64,000 nt of DNA from Jacaranda mimosifolia (Eukaryota > Streptophyta > Magnoliopsida > Lamiales > Bignoniaceae), in contig CM032126.1 in NCBI GenBank assembly GCA_018894105.1, forward strand, positions 23,162,391-23,226,390. The letters run 5' to 3'. Positions 49,160-60,466 of this stretch are shown here, in pieces. The position numbers and the translations under genes were made by a program. The notes under the pieces are model-generated. The model saw only the letters and a list, made by a program, of their open reading frames with translations. It ran no database searches and had not been told where the DNA came from. The stretch's first letter is position 1. Each line of letters opens with the position of its first letter.

Positions 49160-50640
49160 ATACCCTGAGTGACAACTATGAAGAGTGAACTCAATGTTAT
49201 GGAAAATAACCACACATGGTCTGTCATCCCTCTCTTGTATGGAAAACAACCCATTGGCTATAAATGGTATATAAATTAAAGTTCAAAAATAATGGTAGCA
49301 TAGATAGATACAAGGCCCACCTTGTAGCTAAGGGATATACCCAACAAGAGGGTGTTGACTTCATTGATATTTTTTCCCTAGTAGCTAAACTAACCACCAT
49401 CAAATTGCTCTTTACTACTGTTGTAATCAAGAGATGGCATTTACATCAACTGGATGTTAGTAACGCTTTTCTGAATGGGGACTTGTTTATGGAAATCTAC
49501 ATAGAATTTCCCCATGATGACACTCTTCCTGTCACACATTGCACACCACCACAAAAATTTACTTGTAGGTTACATAAGTCCATTTATGAATTGAAGTAGG
49601 CTTCCCGTCAATTACATTCTAAAGTCACTAAGGTGCTCTTTCACTTAGAATTTACATAGTTGAAATCTTAGTACAGTTTGTTCATCTATGGTTCTAGCTC
49701 ATCCTTGGTTGTGGTACTTGTATATGTTGATGATATAATTTTGGTCAGTCCCTCCGAAGCTTCCGTAAATAACTTCAAATTGGCTCTTCAACAAAAATTT
49801 AAGTTGCAAGCCTTGGAATATTAAAATATTTTCTCAACCTCGAGATCAATCGTTCTTCCACAGATATCACTATGACCCTACACCTATATGCTCTTCCGTT
49901 GCTCAAAGATACAAGTTTCCTTGCCGCTAAACCTAACACCACCCCTATAGATCTGAAGTCTCTACTAAGTGCTGATAATGGTGATATCTTGAGAAATCTA
50001 TCACAATATAATAGTCTAATTGGTCAACTGTTATACCTCACTGTATCCCGTCCGGACATCACATTCACCATTCGTATACCCAGCCAGTTTGTGTCTCAAC
50101 CTCGCCAACCATGTCTACAAGTAGTGCACCACCTTTTTTGCTAAATCAATAGTATTCCAAGTCAGGGGCTATTTTTCTCGTCTACATCATCTATCCAACT
50201 TAATGCCTTTTCATACGCCGACTGGGCCTCTTGTATGGATGGACTCCCACAAATCGACAACCAATTTCTGTGTATTTCTCAATCACTCATTTATATCTTG
50301 AAAATTGAAGAAGCAATCCACCATAGCCCGATCATCTACTAAAGCAGAATATCAAGCCCTCGCCATGGCTTCCTATGAAATTCTTTAGCTTCAACAACTC
50401 CTTGGTGATCTCCATCTCTTTTCTACAGTTCCCGCCCTCATTTCCTATAATAATGATGTTGCTCTTCACATCGCATCCAACCCGATTTCTACTAAAGGAC
50501 AAAACGCATAGAGGTTAACTGTTATTTTATATGTGACAAGGTGTCTGTTGGTCGGATCAAGTTCACGCCTGTTCGATCCTCAAGACAACTCATTGACATC
50601 TTTACCAAGCCTCTACCGGTAGCTAGCTATCACCTCTACT
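49160..50640 (+). pseudogene. Copia-C reverse transcriptase and RNase H, broken
   Basis: RT landmarks: NNHTWSVIPL, KAHLVAKGYTQQEGVDFIDI and LHQLDVSNAFLNGDLFMEIY in 49200-49599, then the intact catalytic VYVDDIILVS (YVDD at 49723-49734). RNase H shows SRPDITF near 50050 and ARSSTKAEYQALA near 50330. Stops include TAG at 49597 where copia proteins have Gln. Frameshifts near 49640 and 49840 separate the pieces. The coding region ends about 60 bases before the 3' LTR. Confidence 0.87.
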
Positions 50641-50679
50641 CTTCAAGTTGGCAGTCAAAGATCTCCATTGTCCACCTTG

Positions 50680-50697
50680 ACCTAGGGGGTAGAGAGG
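50680..50697 (+). other. Polypurine tract of Copia-C
   Basis: CCTAGGGGGTAGAGAGG-type purine run directly before the 3' LTR, the primer for plus-strand DNA synthesis. Confidence 0.75.
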
Positions 50698-50959
50698 TAT
50701 TAGAGTTCTCATATTAGCTTGTTGTCATTCTCCTTTATAATCTCAAGCACAAATGTAATCCATTAAGTTAGGGATAGTTTGTAATTAATTAGTTCGTTAG
50801 TTGGTTAGCAGATTAATTAGCTTTCTTTTCGGCCAACTGGTCATGTATATAAATACGCATACATTAATGCCTTGTAAAGTGTATTATAGAAATCAATACT
50901 CACTTTCTCTCATTTTCCTGGCCTAAGCACACTTTTCATGGCAAGTTTGCTCTCTAATA
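50698..50959 (+). repeat. Copia-C 3' LTR (262 bp)
   Basis: TATTAGAG...CTCTAATA, aligned with 32134-32402, followed by the target duplication TCATA at 50960-50964. Confidence 0.93.
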
Positions 50960-52214
50960 TCATATCTCACTCTGGAGCTTAGACATCTCTGTTGAGTGGG
51001 ATAACTCTTCTGAAAGGATAATTTCTCAAATGTGACTTCTCCCAAAGTGTTGGTCAACTTGAGAAAAACCTAAATACTTGAGCAATAAATCATTACCAAG
51101 ATTCACGAAGAGTGCAAATTGCTAATTAAGCTCAACCTCCTGAAATAATGAGTAGACAAAATTACAACTTCATCAATTATTTTATTAATTAATTATTAAA
51201 ATTCAATTAAATGTAAGCTAGAACAAAATAATAATGAAATTAAATACGGTGGTAAGATAAAGTCAAATTAATCATTAAATTATACTTTCATTCGGAAGGG
51301 TATATTTCTTATTGAAAGTATGTGATCTAATGATATGATAAATTAACACCCTAAGGAAAAAAAAAAATTAAACAAATTAATTAAATAAAAAAGGGTCAAT
51401 ACTCCATTTCTGTATACATCAATTAGGATTCAGTTAGAGAATATTATTAGATACATCTATATTTATACATCAAACTCTTTACACAATTGAGCACTCTATA
51501 CGTAGACTAATTAGAGATTGTTATGGTCTCCTCTCTTACTCATTCTCGCCTTTATGTTGCATTATTTCAAGAAGCATTTTAATTGCAATCTTCATACATA
51601 TTCTCCCTTTCTCTCCTTTTCTTTTGTTTGCATACTCTATAGGTATGTTTCTAATGTGACAATAGGGACACACCTTGTGTGGGCTTGAGTATGTAGACTT
51701 TGTAGAGGAAAAGTATTTGATTTCTAGTGTGTAATTTGTAATATTCATCCTTGGAGCAAGAGAGAAAGTATTGCATCATCATTTTGATGTAGTCCTAGTT
51801 GATGACCGCTTTGGAGAGGAAATCATCAAGAACTTAATAGCTGGTTTTGGAACCCACTTAATCTTCATCAGCTAGAACTGAGAAGGTAAAAATAGCCCTT
51901 CTAAAATCTAAATTAAAAGGCAGGAAGATACCTTGGTTGACATTGGGAGAATTGGGGTTATTTATTGAAAGTTTTCTATGTAAATACCAAGTTAATTGGA
52001 ATTAGTTTTGCATTCCGCTGCATTTTTGTTTGTTCCTCCCTTTCTCAACGTGACCAACAAAAAGGCCACTAAGAATAATAGCGTAAGGGGGAACTAACTG
52101 CCAAATCCCAGCTCTAGAAATAGACTCAATAAGTCAAGTAGAAGCATCGAATGAAACCATACACTTGTTAGTCACTTACTTCGATTTGATTTTCTCCTTT
52201 TACGTTTCTAGACA

Positions 52215-52240
52215 TTATATATATATATATATATATATAT
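52215..52240. repeat. (AT)n microsatellite
   Basis: Uninterrupted alternating A and T over about 25 bases. Confidence 0.95.
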
Positions 52241-53422
52241 TGATTTTCAGTTTCCTTTAATGCAAATTTCATAAGATTTACCTTCTTTTATAAGCTTTCT
52301 TGAAGGAGCTTTCTTTACTTCTCCTCAGTGTTGCGTACATATTGCATTAGATTTCATAAGTATAGTTAAAACTCCTCATAACCAGCAGCATTCTTACGTG
52401 AGTTTGGGAACACATTTGTTAAAGAGAAAAATCTTCTTTTTAGAGTAATCGTTTGATATTCATGAGGAATTAATTGAGTAAAATGACTAATTCCATTAGT
52501 TCATATAATTAAGTTGTAGTTCAAACAAATTTTCTCGTCAACCCTAACTCACTCATTTTTAGTTAATTAATATATATAGCTTTAAACTTTTTCTTTTTCC
52601 TCCTTTTTTTTTTTTTTGGTAGAGAGAGAAGGTGGAACCGATGTGGATTAGGTGAAGATGACTTTTTGTCTAAAGTTTTAATCAGTCCAAATCAATGCAA
52701 ACCGGTTCGAATTAACATCAATGTCCGAACATCATATAACTGCGGAAATAAATAAATAAATAAAAGGAGCAAATTAAGTATGTAGAAAAACAGTGAGAAG
52801 GAAACATTAAATATCAAAGGTAAATGGTATGTTGGGTGGAGAAGGTTGTTATTGGAAGGGACAGAGCTGTTAATCTTAAGTCGTTTTCCTTGTCTGCTGC
52901 AATAAATTTTCATACAACGGATGCATCTATAACTCATGGACCTCCTCAATCCACTGTCCACACACACACACAAGTTGATCAAATTCATGAGCCGCTAGCT
53001 GCATCCATCGTCCATGTAATAAGTCGTCCAGATGGTATTATTAATAACTGTCAATTGTATAATTCCTATTGAAATATATATTTTGACATAAGAATCTGTA
53101 TATATGTTTCAAAATATGTAAACCTAAATTCCCATTTTGAAAATTAGTACGAGAATTGATGGGAATGATATGGAATTCAATTGAAATAAAGTTATTACAA
53201 AATTACGTACTTCCTTTGGAGAAAACTTGACACCATGTGTAATTTTAGATGAGATCAGAAAAATCATAAATTTTATGCAATAATTTTATCCATATTATCT
53301 TTAAAAGCGCGTAATTGAGAATTTATTAAAAAAACAAAATAATAATAAATTTGTAATAGAATGAAGATTTTATTTGATAAACAGAATAGTAATAGATATT
53401 TTCGTTGAACATTGATTCGGAA

Positions 53423-53447
53423 TTTTCTTTTCTTTTCTTTTCTTTTT
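53423..53447. repeat. (TTTTC)n microsatellite
   Basis: Four to five consecutive TTTTC units. Confidence 0.9.
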
Positions 53448-55595
53448 TCTGAGTTCGATAATTAAGTCTTTTTAATTTATTTGGTAAAGCAACTATCGTT
53501 AGACCAACTTTATGATGAATTTGATGAAATGAAAATATTGCTGATATTTTCTTAATGGAGTGATCTTTTTTGGTCTTTTGCATTTTGTTTTATTAATTTT
53601 TTTCTATAACTTTCTTTGTCCGGAATAATACAAGTGCATACCATGAATCAAATAGGTTAGATATTTATTCATTTCAAAAGAATAATTACTTTTAGAAGAA
53701 TGTATGTTGGCAATAAGTGAGGAGAGAGATTGTACCAAGGGGGGAAGGAAAGAGCAAAAGTACATATATACTACATATGAAGCTGCCTCTTTGTAATGCA
53801 TTTTGAATTTTTTATTCTAATTTATATTTTAACTTTTTATGGATAAATACTAAGTATATGTGACGATTCATGGTCAACTATTTTTTTTGGAAAAAAGAAA
53901 TATTTTATTATACACTAGATATGTAATTATGATGCAAAATAGAGAATGATACATTGAGCGAAATACATGCACTAAACTATTTATAGTACACTAGGGTATA
54001 AATTTATTTAAATTTCATGTGTTTTCTTAAGGCTTTGCAACAATTATTATTGGTTAGTGATTGAATTTTTGGACACATATGCTAGTAAATAATTTAAAAG
54101 AGAGAAAGCTATTGCATATTTATGTTATTAGATAATCATGATTCAAATTTAATTTACTCATGGTTGAGACGATATGCGGGAGGTTTAGAATTTAAATTTT
54201 AATGAAGTCTTGATATACATGCGTGTATAAATATAAAAAGAAAAGTGAATTTACTCATGAAACATAAATCAATTATAAAGACATAGATTTATAGTTTTTT
54301 TAACATATAAATTTATAGTCTTTTTTATTTATACACACGCACATAAAAAATTGACTAAATTTGAATTTTAAAATTTATACTTTATATATGAGGTATATGT
54401 CACGCTAAATACCAGTAGGCACATATAGATTTATAGTTTAAACGCAATTGTTGCGCCCCTAAAGGATATTGATGAATTAAAAGGCGAATGCAATTATGCT
54501 TTTGATATATTGGTTGGAATAAGACTATCTGGGTGCGGCTGGCATATGAATTAAAATTTTCTTACATGTTAATTGCAACACAAGTCCGCGCGCCCTATAG
54601 ATACCATCCAAAATCGATCGATCGAGTCATCGGCTATTAGATATTCCAAAGGCAGCTCGGGGGCATATAGCACTAATTCACACACTTTTTTCACTCATCA
54701 TTTAAGTTTTGGTGCTCTGTGTCCCTCCAAAGTTATATTCCGCTCCACTATAAAAGATAAGTACAAGTTATAATTAACTCACACTCTCGATGCCAATTGT
54801 GTTTTTTGCCAGTCTTTTGACCAAGTATATATATTTGAAAGGGAGAATTTCTTAGGTGCCAAATAATTAATTATAACGTCGGCTAAAACTAAAATCCTAC
54901 AAAAATGTATTTACTTGTAAAGATTTCTACATCTCATAAGATATATATTTTTAAAATTTATAAGATATTGAAATGGTAATTGCTTAAACTAGCTTCTTTA
55001 ATAGATTTTATAAGTTTATATATTTTATAAGATTCAAATATTTTATTTTGTGAGCTTGTCTTTTAAAAATTTTATGAAACACTTCACAACACTTTATAAA
55101 ATATTTTAATAAATTTACAAACTCACCCAAACATTCTCTTAAAGTAACTAGCTAAGCATTTTAGATCAATGATATTCTTTTTCTAGTGAAGTGATCAAAA
55201 CATCGTAGATTAAGATTTTAATCAACAACTAATTTATTTGGATATACTGTAATAAAGGGTGAAATATTTTTGCGACAAAGGGACAATAAATTTCACATTA
55301 AAGTTAAAAAAAAAAATTGAAGAAAAAAGTTCATAGAGAACCATATAAAGAACCGCATAACCACACTACTTAGTGGGACTTGAGATAATATATAGCTTTG
55401 CTTGGCAGAAAATGTGTGACACCTAAGATTTTATTCCTTAAAGAGCTCTATGAACTTCGTTAAAACTGTCTTTCGATATTCCTAGCATGTGAGTGGGACT
55501 CATTTGGGCGGACAGAATATTACTAATAGAAAACAATGGAATAGAAAAGGTAACAAATGGGAATCCAGGAAAACGAATAAGCTTGACTAGCAAAG

Positions 55596-55737
55596 CCTCT
55601 TAATTTGTTTGCATTAATATCGAGGAATTAAACACGGTTTGTGCCGTACAAGGAAGTATACTTATGAATTTTCAAGACATAACCTCTTAATTTGTTTGCA
55701 TTAATATTGAGGGTAAACATGGTTTCTGCCATACATT
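55596..55737. repeat. 87-bp tandem duplication
   Basis: CCTCTTAATTTGTTTGCATT starts at 55596 and again at 55683. Both copies continue through AATATYGAGG and AAACAYGGTTT to GCCRTACA. The second copy ends at the MITE insertion point. Confidence 0.8.
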
Positions 55738-55739
55738 AA

Positions 55740-56210
55740 CGGTTTGTTTGCTTCATTGGATAAGTTTGATAGATCCATTTTCAAGCTTTATCTCTTGTTT
55801 GCTTCATATTTTTATGGCTCATGATACATTTGCAACCCGACATAGTATCATGGGCCAGGCTGGTTTATGGATCAAGCCATCTTGGCCTAATCCATTTTTC
55901 ATCCTTTCAAATTTGACATGATAAAAAATAAAAATGACATTCTTACCCTCATAAAAATCCTATCCTCAACGCCTTCTGCCAAATTTTGAAAATTTACCTT
56001 CTTAGAAGTTAGGACATTTTGGACATCATAAAGTGTAATTATATTGAGCAATCTTGCCAACCAAACAATATATAGTGTCAAGTGTGGGATATCACCAATT
56101 TCTAAAATCACAGCAAACAATAAATTACATAGTATTGGATACCTTTTCTAGCTTATGTGTCATTAGTATATGAATCTCGCCTAATCCTATATGCCCAAGC
56201 AAATAGGCCC
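55740..56210. mobile_element. PIF/Harbinger-like MITE (471 bp)
   Basis: TAA at 55737-55739 and 56211-56213. Left end CGGTTTGTTTGCTTCATTGG; reverse complement of the right end GGGCCTATTTGCTTGGGCAT. Length, three-base TAA duplication and GGTTTGTTTG-like ends fit the Tourist/Harbinger group. The minus-strand ORF inside (55899-56120) is not a transposase. Confidence 0.68.
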
Positions 56211-56213
56211 TAA

Positions 56214-56394
56214 GTATACTTTTCAACTTTCAAGATCATCATTTATAATGGAATCCTATTGCTTACAATTATTGGAAATTTTCATGGAAAACTCTCTTAA
56301 CATTCAAATTAAATATTGAAATAAAATGGGAATAAAACAAAGGTACTACAAAGGAAGTAAGCAGAGAGTTCTAGTGTTGATTATAAGCGGGTAT
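56214..56394. other. Short spacer before Copia-D
   Basis: No feature recognised. The last five bases, GGTAT (56390-56394), are the Copia-D left target duplication. Confidence 0.5.
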
Positions 56395-57050
56395 TGTTGA
56401 TTTTGCCTTAAAATTTGGGTTGAATTGACAAGAATTGGAAGAAGAACGGAGCGAAACAGGGCAAAGTGGTCGAAATGGGCTTGAGAACACACCCGGCGCG
56501 TGTTGGCAAGATGCCGAGCACCAGGGCACGAGGCAAGGTGCACCAAAGCATGGACATGGGCGGAAAAGGCATGAAAACACGCATCGTGTGCCCCAGCGTG
56601 CAATGAATAGTAAGTTTGCACCTGGGCGCAAGTTTTTTGCGCCCCAGCGCAAAGTTTCTGCCATACTACATGAAAAGCGAGCTAAGGCGCAAAAACAAAT
56701 TGCGCCCCAGCTCACGACGCAAGCCCACGGGCCTTGGCCTCGATTTTTGGGTATAAATATCAGTTTTTTCTTTCGAAAAAAGGATCACGAACATAACACA
56801 AGAGCTTCTTTATTGCTTTTGAGTAATTCTCTCAAGACGGAGTTTAGAACAAGGGTGTTATGTGTTTTTATGAGATTTGTGGGATTCAAATTTGTACTTA
56901 CACTTTGATTTGAGATTAATAAAATTCCTTTTCTTTGTTGGGTGGATTAGGCACATCGCCGAACTACGTTAAATCTTGTTGTCATATTCCATCGAATTAC
57001 TTTACTGTTACTTCATTATTTCCGCAATAAATCCTCCTAGGTTCCAACCA
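56395..57050 (+). repeat. Copia-D 5' LTR (656 bp)
   Basis: TGTTGATTTTGCC...CCAACCA. TATAAATA near 56752 is a plausible TATA box. It contains repeated TTGCGCCCCAGC words and a hairpin at 56681-56711. Cys-rich ORFs on the minus strand (56346-56715) and the plus-strand ORF 56435-56908 are LTR sequence, not genes. Confidence 0.92.
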
Positions 57051-57052
57051 AT

Positions 57053-57064
57053 TAGTATCGGAGC
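57053..57064 (+). other. Primer-binding site of Copia-D
   Basis: TAGTATCGGAGC, two changes from TGGTATCAGAGC, two bases after the LTR. Confidence 0.75.
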
Positions 57065-57076
57065 AAGTTGGATCAG

Positions 57077-57800
57077 ATGTCAGGCATGAAGTATGAGGAA
57101 GAGAAGTTTGATGGGAAGAACGACTTTGGGCTGTGAAAGATGAAGGTTCATTCCCTCATGTGTCAACAAGGTTTACAAAAAGCGTTAAAGGGTAGAGATT
57201 CCTTACCGGAGATGCTGAAAGATGAGGAGAAAGACGAGTTCATGGCAAAGGCTTACGGTACTCTGGTGTTATCATTGGCGGATAACGTACTAAGAGAGGT
57301 CGCCACGAAAAGTACGCTAGCGAATTTATGTAAGAAGCTAGAGAGTCCATATATGACAAAGTCCTTGACAAATTGGTTGTATTTGAAACAACGATTATAC
57401 ATATTAAGGATAAAGAAAGGTGCATCTATTACTCAGCATATTGATTTTTTCAATAAGGTGATTCTGGATCTCGCTAGTATAGATGTCAAAATTGATGATG
57501 AGGATCAAGCTTTAATTCTCTTGTGTTCTCTCCCAGAATCTTTTGAGCACTTGGTTACTACTTTGTTGTACATGAGAGATACAATTTCAATGGAGGATGT
57601 GAAGGCCTCATTGAATTCAACGAGTTGAGAAAATATGTTATGGGCAGCAATATGGTGAAAGTGGGGAATGATTGGTGGAAAAAGAGAGACCAAGAGAAAG
57701 GGGAAGGAGTAGAGGCCGATCGAAGTCCCAGACCAAGCCTAGAAACGGTGAGAAGTATTTTAAGTGCGGTGGAAAGGGGCATTGGAAATGAAATTATCGG
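57077..57800 (+). pseudogene. gag: Copia-D gag
   Basis: ATG 57077 begins MSGMKYEEEKFDGKNDFGL, then stop TGA at 57134 where Trp is usual (FDG...F-x-x-W). The rest of the capsid is open at 57140-57628: landmarks ADNVLREVATKSTLANLCKK, LYLKQRLYILRIKKGASITQ, LLCSLPESFEHLV. After a frameshift the zinc knuckle region at about 57741-57797 reads FKCGGKGHWK, with its first and last Cys lost. Gag packages the RNA. Confidence 0.88.
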
Positions 57801-57927
57801 GAACGAAGAAAGGCGAAGGATGCAGGTGAAACTTCTGAAATGGGATGATGTCACAGAAATTGTTGAGGATGAGTCTAATGGTGGGCTTGTTCTTAATGTT
57901 GTTGAAACTTTACTAAGCTCTGAATAG

Positions 57928-58194
57928 ATTTTGGATAGTAGTTGTTCCTTCCACATGTGCCCACGAGAAGATTGGTTTACAACATACCAGAAATATGACG
58001 GTGGTAAAGTGCTTATGGGAAATGATGGTTCTTACATGGTTGTAGGAATTGGCTCAGTTTGTATCAGAATGCATAATGGGATAGTAAGGACCTTAATAGA
58101 TGTACATGTTTCAGATTTAAAGAAAAATCTGATATCACTGGGTACTCTGGACAAGAATAGTTGTAAGTACAGAGCTCGAGATAGAGTTCTATAG
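57928..58194 (+). pseudogene. Copia-D protease
   Basis: ILDSSCSFHMCPREDWF is the aspartic protease active-site region. The catalytic D-S-G reads D-S-S, the same Gly-to-Ser (G-to-A) change as in the Copia-C array. Then MGNDGSYMVVGIGSVCIRMH and DLKKNLISLGTLD, as in Tnt1-like proteins. A stop at 58192 ends the piece. Confidence 0.87.
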
Positions 58195-59311
58195 TTCCCA
58201 AAGGCGCATTACTTATCATGAAGGGAGACAAGCGGAACAGCCTTTACATATTGCAGGGAAACATGGTTTCTGGCACTGCCGCGGTTTCTTCATCAGTTAA
58301 TGATACTACGAGATTATAGCATATGCAACTTGGGCATATGAGTGAGAGAGGGATGTCAAAACTAAGCAAACGAGGATCGCTTGGTGGAGAGAAGATTGGA
58401 GAGCTAGATTTCTGCAAAAAGTGTGTGCTGGGCAAGCAACATAAGGTGAAATCCGGCACTGCAGTTCACAGGACCAAATGTATCTTTGATTATATTCACT
58501 CAGATCTTTGGGGGCCTTCTCAGGTTCCTTCAAAGGAAGGCGCTAGGTACATGCTAACATTCATAGATGATTTCTCACGGAGAGTATAGGTGTATATGCT
58601 GAAGCATACGATGAGGTGTCTGTCAACTTCAAGCAATGGAAGACCTTAATTGCGAAGCAGATAGGAAAGGAGATTAAGCGCTCGAGGATTAACAACAGAT
58701 TGGAGTTCTGCAATAAGGAATTTTAGGAATTCTGCGATAAGGAAGGAATTGTGAGGCATCGCACAGTTGTACATACACCACAGTAGAATGGAGTTGCAGA
58801 ACGGATGAACATGACTATCTTGGAAAAAGCTAGATACATGCTCTTTAATGCCGGATTATCCAAGGATTTTTAGGCAGAAGCGATTAACACTGTGTGTTAT
58901 TTGGTGAATAGGTCACCATCAACTACTTTGGACTGCAAGACACCAATGGAAGTTTGGTCCGGGTCTCCTGCTGATTACTCAAATCTTAAAGTATTTGGGT
59001 GTCCAGTCTATGCTCATGTCCGGGATGGAAAGCTTAAGCCAAAGGCAAGGAAGTGCATATTTCTAGGCTATGCAGATGGAGTCAAACGTTATCGTTTGTG
59101 GTGTAATGATGATAAGTGCTCCAAGATGATTATCAGTAAGGACGTGACATTTGATGAGTCTGTAATGATAAAGAAGGTGGAGCAGCAGGAAAGCAGTCAA
59201 CAGGGCATTAAAGAGAATGTGGAGATTCATATTGATCCTCCACAAGTTTCAAAAGGGAAACAAAAGGTGGTAGATGAAGCTGACGAGAACACATCATCAT
59301 CTAATCAATAG
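58195..59311 (+). pseudogene. Copia-D pre-integrase and integrase
   Basis: The pre-integrase motif (LGHMSERGMSKLSKRG, FCKKCVLGKQH) is followed by the core. The first Asp is in YIHSDLWGPS (about 58490). The second block reads RINNRLEF where R-T-D-N-G-L-E-F is usual, so Asp is replaced by Asn. The Glu block NGVAERMN (about 58790) is intact. The C-terminal part is open at 58892-59311 (KTPMEVWSGSPADYSNLKVF). Stops at 58317, 58587, 58724, 58784 and 58871 interrupt it. Confidence 0.88.
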
Positions 59312-60466
59312 TAGGAAAATGAACTACTATAAAATTATCGCTCAGCTCGCGATAGGGAAAAGAGGCAGATCAAATCACCACAGCGGTTTAATTACTCAGA
59401 TCTGGTAGCTTATGCTTTGAGTTTAGCCAAGGAGTTTGTAGGAGATGATCCAGTTTCATACAAAAAGGCAATTTCCAGGCTAGATTCTAATAGATAGGTT
59501 GCTGCTATGAGTGAAGAGATGGAGTCTCTAGACAAGAATAGCACATGGGAGCTGGTTGATGTAACCAAAAGGCAAAAGATTGTAGGTTACAAATGGATCT
59601 ACAAGAAGAAGAAAGGGATTTCGGTGTTGAAGATGCTAGATACAAGGCACGATTGGATACTAAGGGTTTTACTCAGAGAGAATGAGTTAACTTTTATGAA
59701 GTGTTCTCCCCAATTGTAAAACATACTTCCATTCGTGTTTTACTTACCATGGTTGCTCTGTTTGATATGGAGCTAGACTAGATGGATGTGAAAACAGTGT
59801 TTCTGCATGGTGAGTTGGAGGAACAAATCTACATGAAGTTAACCAGAAGGATTCGTTGTTCCCGGGAAACAAAATCAATCTTATCTTTTGAAGAGGTCAT
59901 TATATGGCTTGAAACAGTCTCCCAGACAGTGGTATAAAAGGTTTGATGCTTTTGTTACCAAGATAGGATATACTAGAAGTAAATTTGATTGTTGTGTATA
60001 TTACAAAATTTGTAGTGATACCCTTCTCGTATATTTGTTGTTGTACATTGATGATATGTTGATTGCCTCTAGAAATATATCTAAGATCAACCAATTAAAA
60101 GTTCAATTAAGTGAAGAATTTGAGATGAAGGATTTGGATAGTGTAAAGAAGATTTTGGGCATGGAGATCATTTGGGACAGACACACAGGATTGTTGTACT
60201 TATCTCAACAGCATTACATTGAGAAAGTATTTGAGCAATTTGGGATGGATAAGTCCAAGCTAGTTAGTACGCCACTTGCAGCTCATTTCAGACTCTCATC
60301 AGATCTATCACCGAGTACTGAGGAGGAGGTGGAGCACATGTCAAATGTGCCATATGCTAGTGCAGTGGGTAGCTTGATGTACGCCATGGTGTGCACTAGG
60401 CTAGACATTTCACATGCAATCAGTGTTGTGAGCAAGTATATGCACAAGCCAGGAAAGAGTCATTAG
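59312..60466 (+). pseudogene. Copia-D reverse transcriptase
   Basis: Begins near MSEEMESLDKNSTWELVDV (59507) after a stop at 59495. GYKWIYKKK, then a frameshift near 59640. The MDVKT...FLHGELEEQIYM block is near 59780, the catalytic YIDDMLIAS at 60044-60070, and RLDISHAISVVSKYMHKPGK at the end. The piece 59888-60466 is open. Stops at 59779 and 60464 fall at conserved Gln and Trp positions. Confidence 0.9.

Larger units (their letters stand above)
32134..50959 (+). mobile_element. Copia-C: 18.8-kb Ty1/copia element inflated by an internal satellite-like array
   Basis: LTRs at 32134-32402 and 50698-50959 both start TATTARAG and end CTCTAATA. TCATA lies immediately outside each end (32129-32133 and 50960-50964). 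A primer site follows the left LTR and a polypurine tract precedes the right one. Gag, protease, integrase, RT and RNase H are in copia order. The expected size is about 5 kb; the excess is the array at 33376-44724 and the solo LTR at 44725-47125. All genes are broken. The LTR pair differs at roughly one site in ten by eye, so the insertion is old. Confidence 0.95.
50965..55595. other. AT-rich region, no gene recognised
   Basis: About 4.6 kb with only short unsupported ORFs, for example 51536-51748 (minus), 52824-53072 (plus) and 53326-53583 (minus). No domain, splice structure, tRNA or rRNA could be recognised. It is the longest stretch free of identifiable element coding, so regulatory or exonic remnants of a host gene cannot be excluded. 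It holds the two microsatellites listed separately and a poly-T run at 52602-52618. Confidence 0.45.

Noticed and set aside
51536..53072. Short ORFs 51536-51748 (minus, with a CPYC motif) and 52824-53072 (plus) as small genes
   Set aside because: Length is within chance expectation, with no domain, splice or regulatory support.
56346..56715. Minus-strand Cys-rich ORFs of 91 and 114 codons, and plus-strand 56435-56908 (157 codons)
   Set aside because: They lie in the Copia-D 5' LTR; the 3' LTR copy does not preserve the same frames, and the Cys and Pro richness comes from GCGCCCCAGC repeats.
57558..57956. 132-codon minus-strand ORF
   Set aside because: Antisense shadow of the Copia-D gag and protease region.
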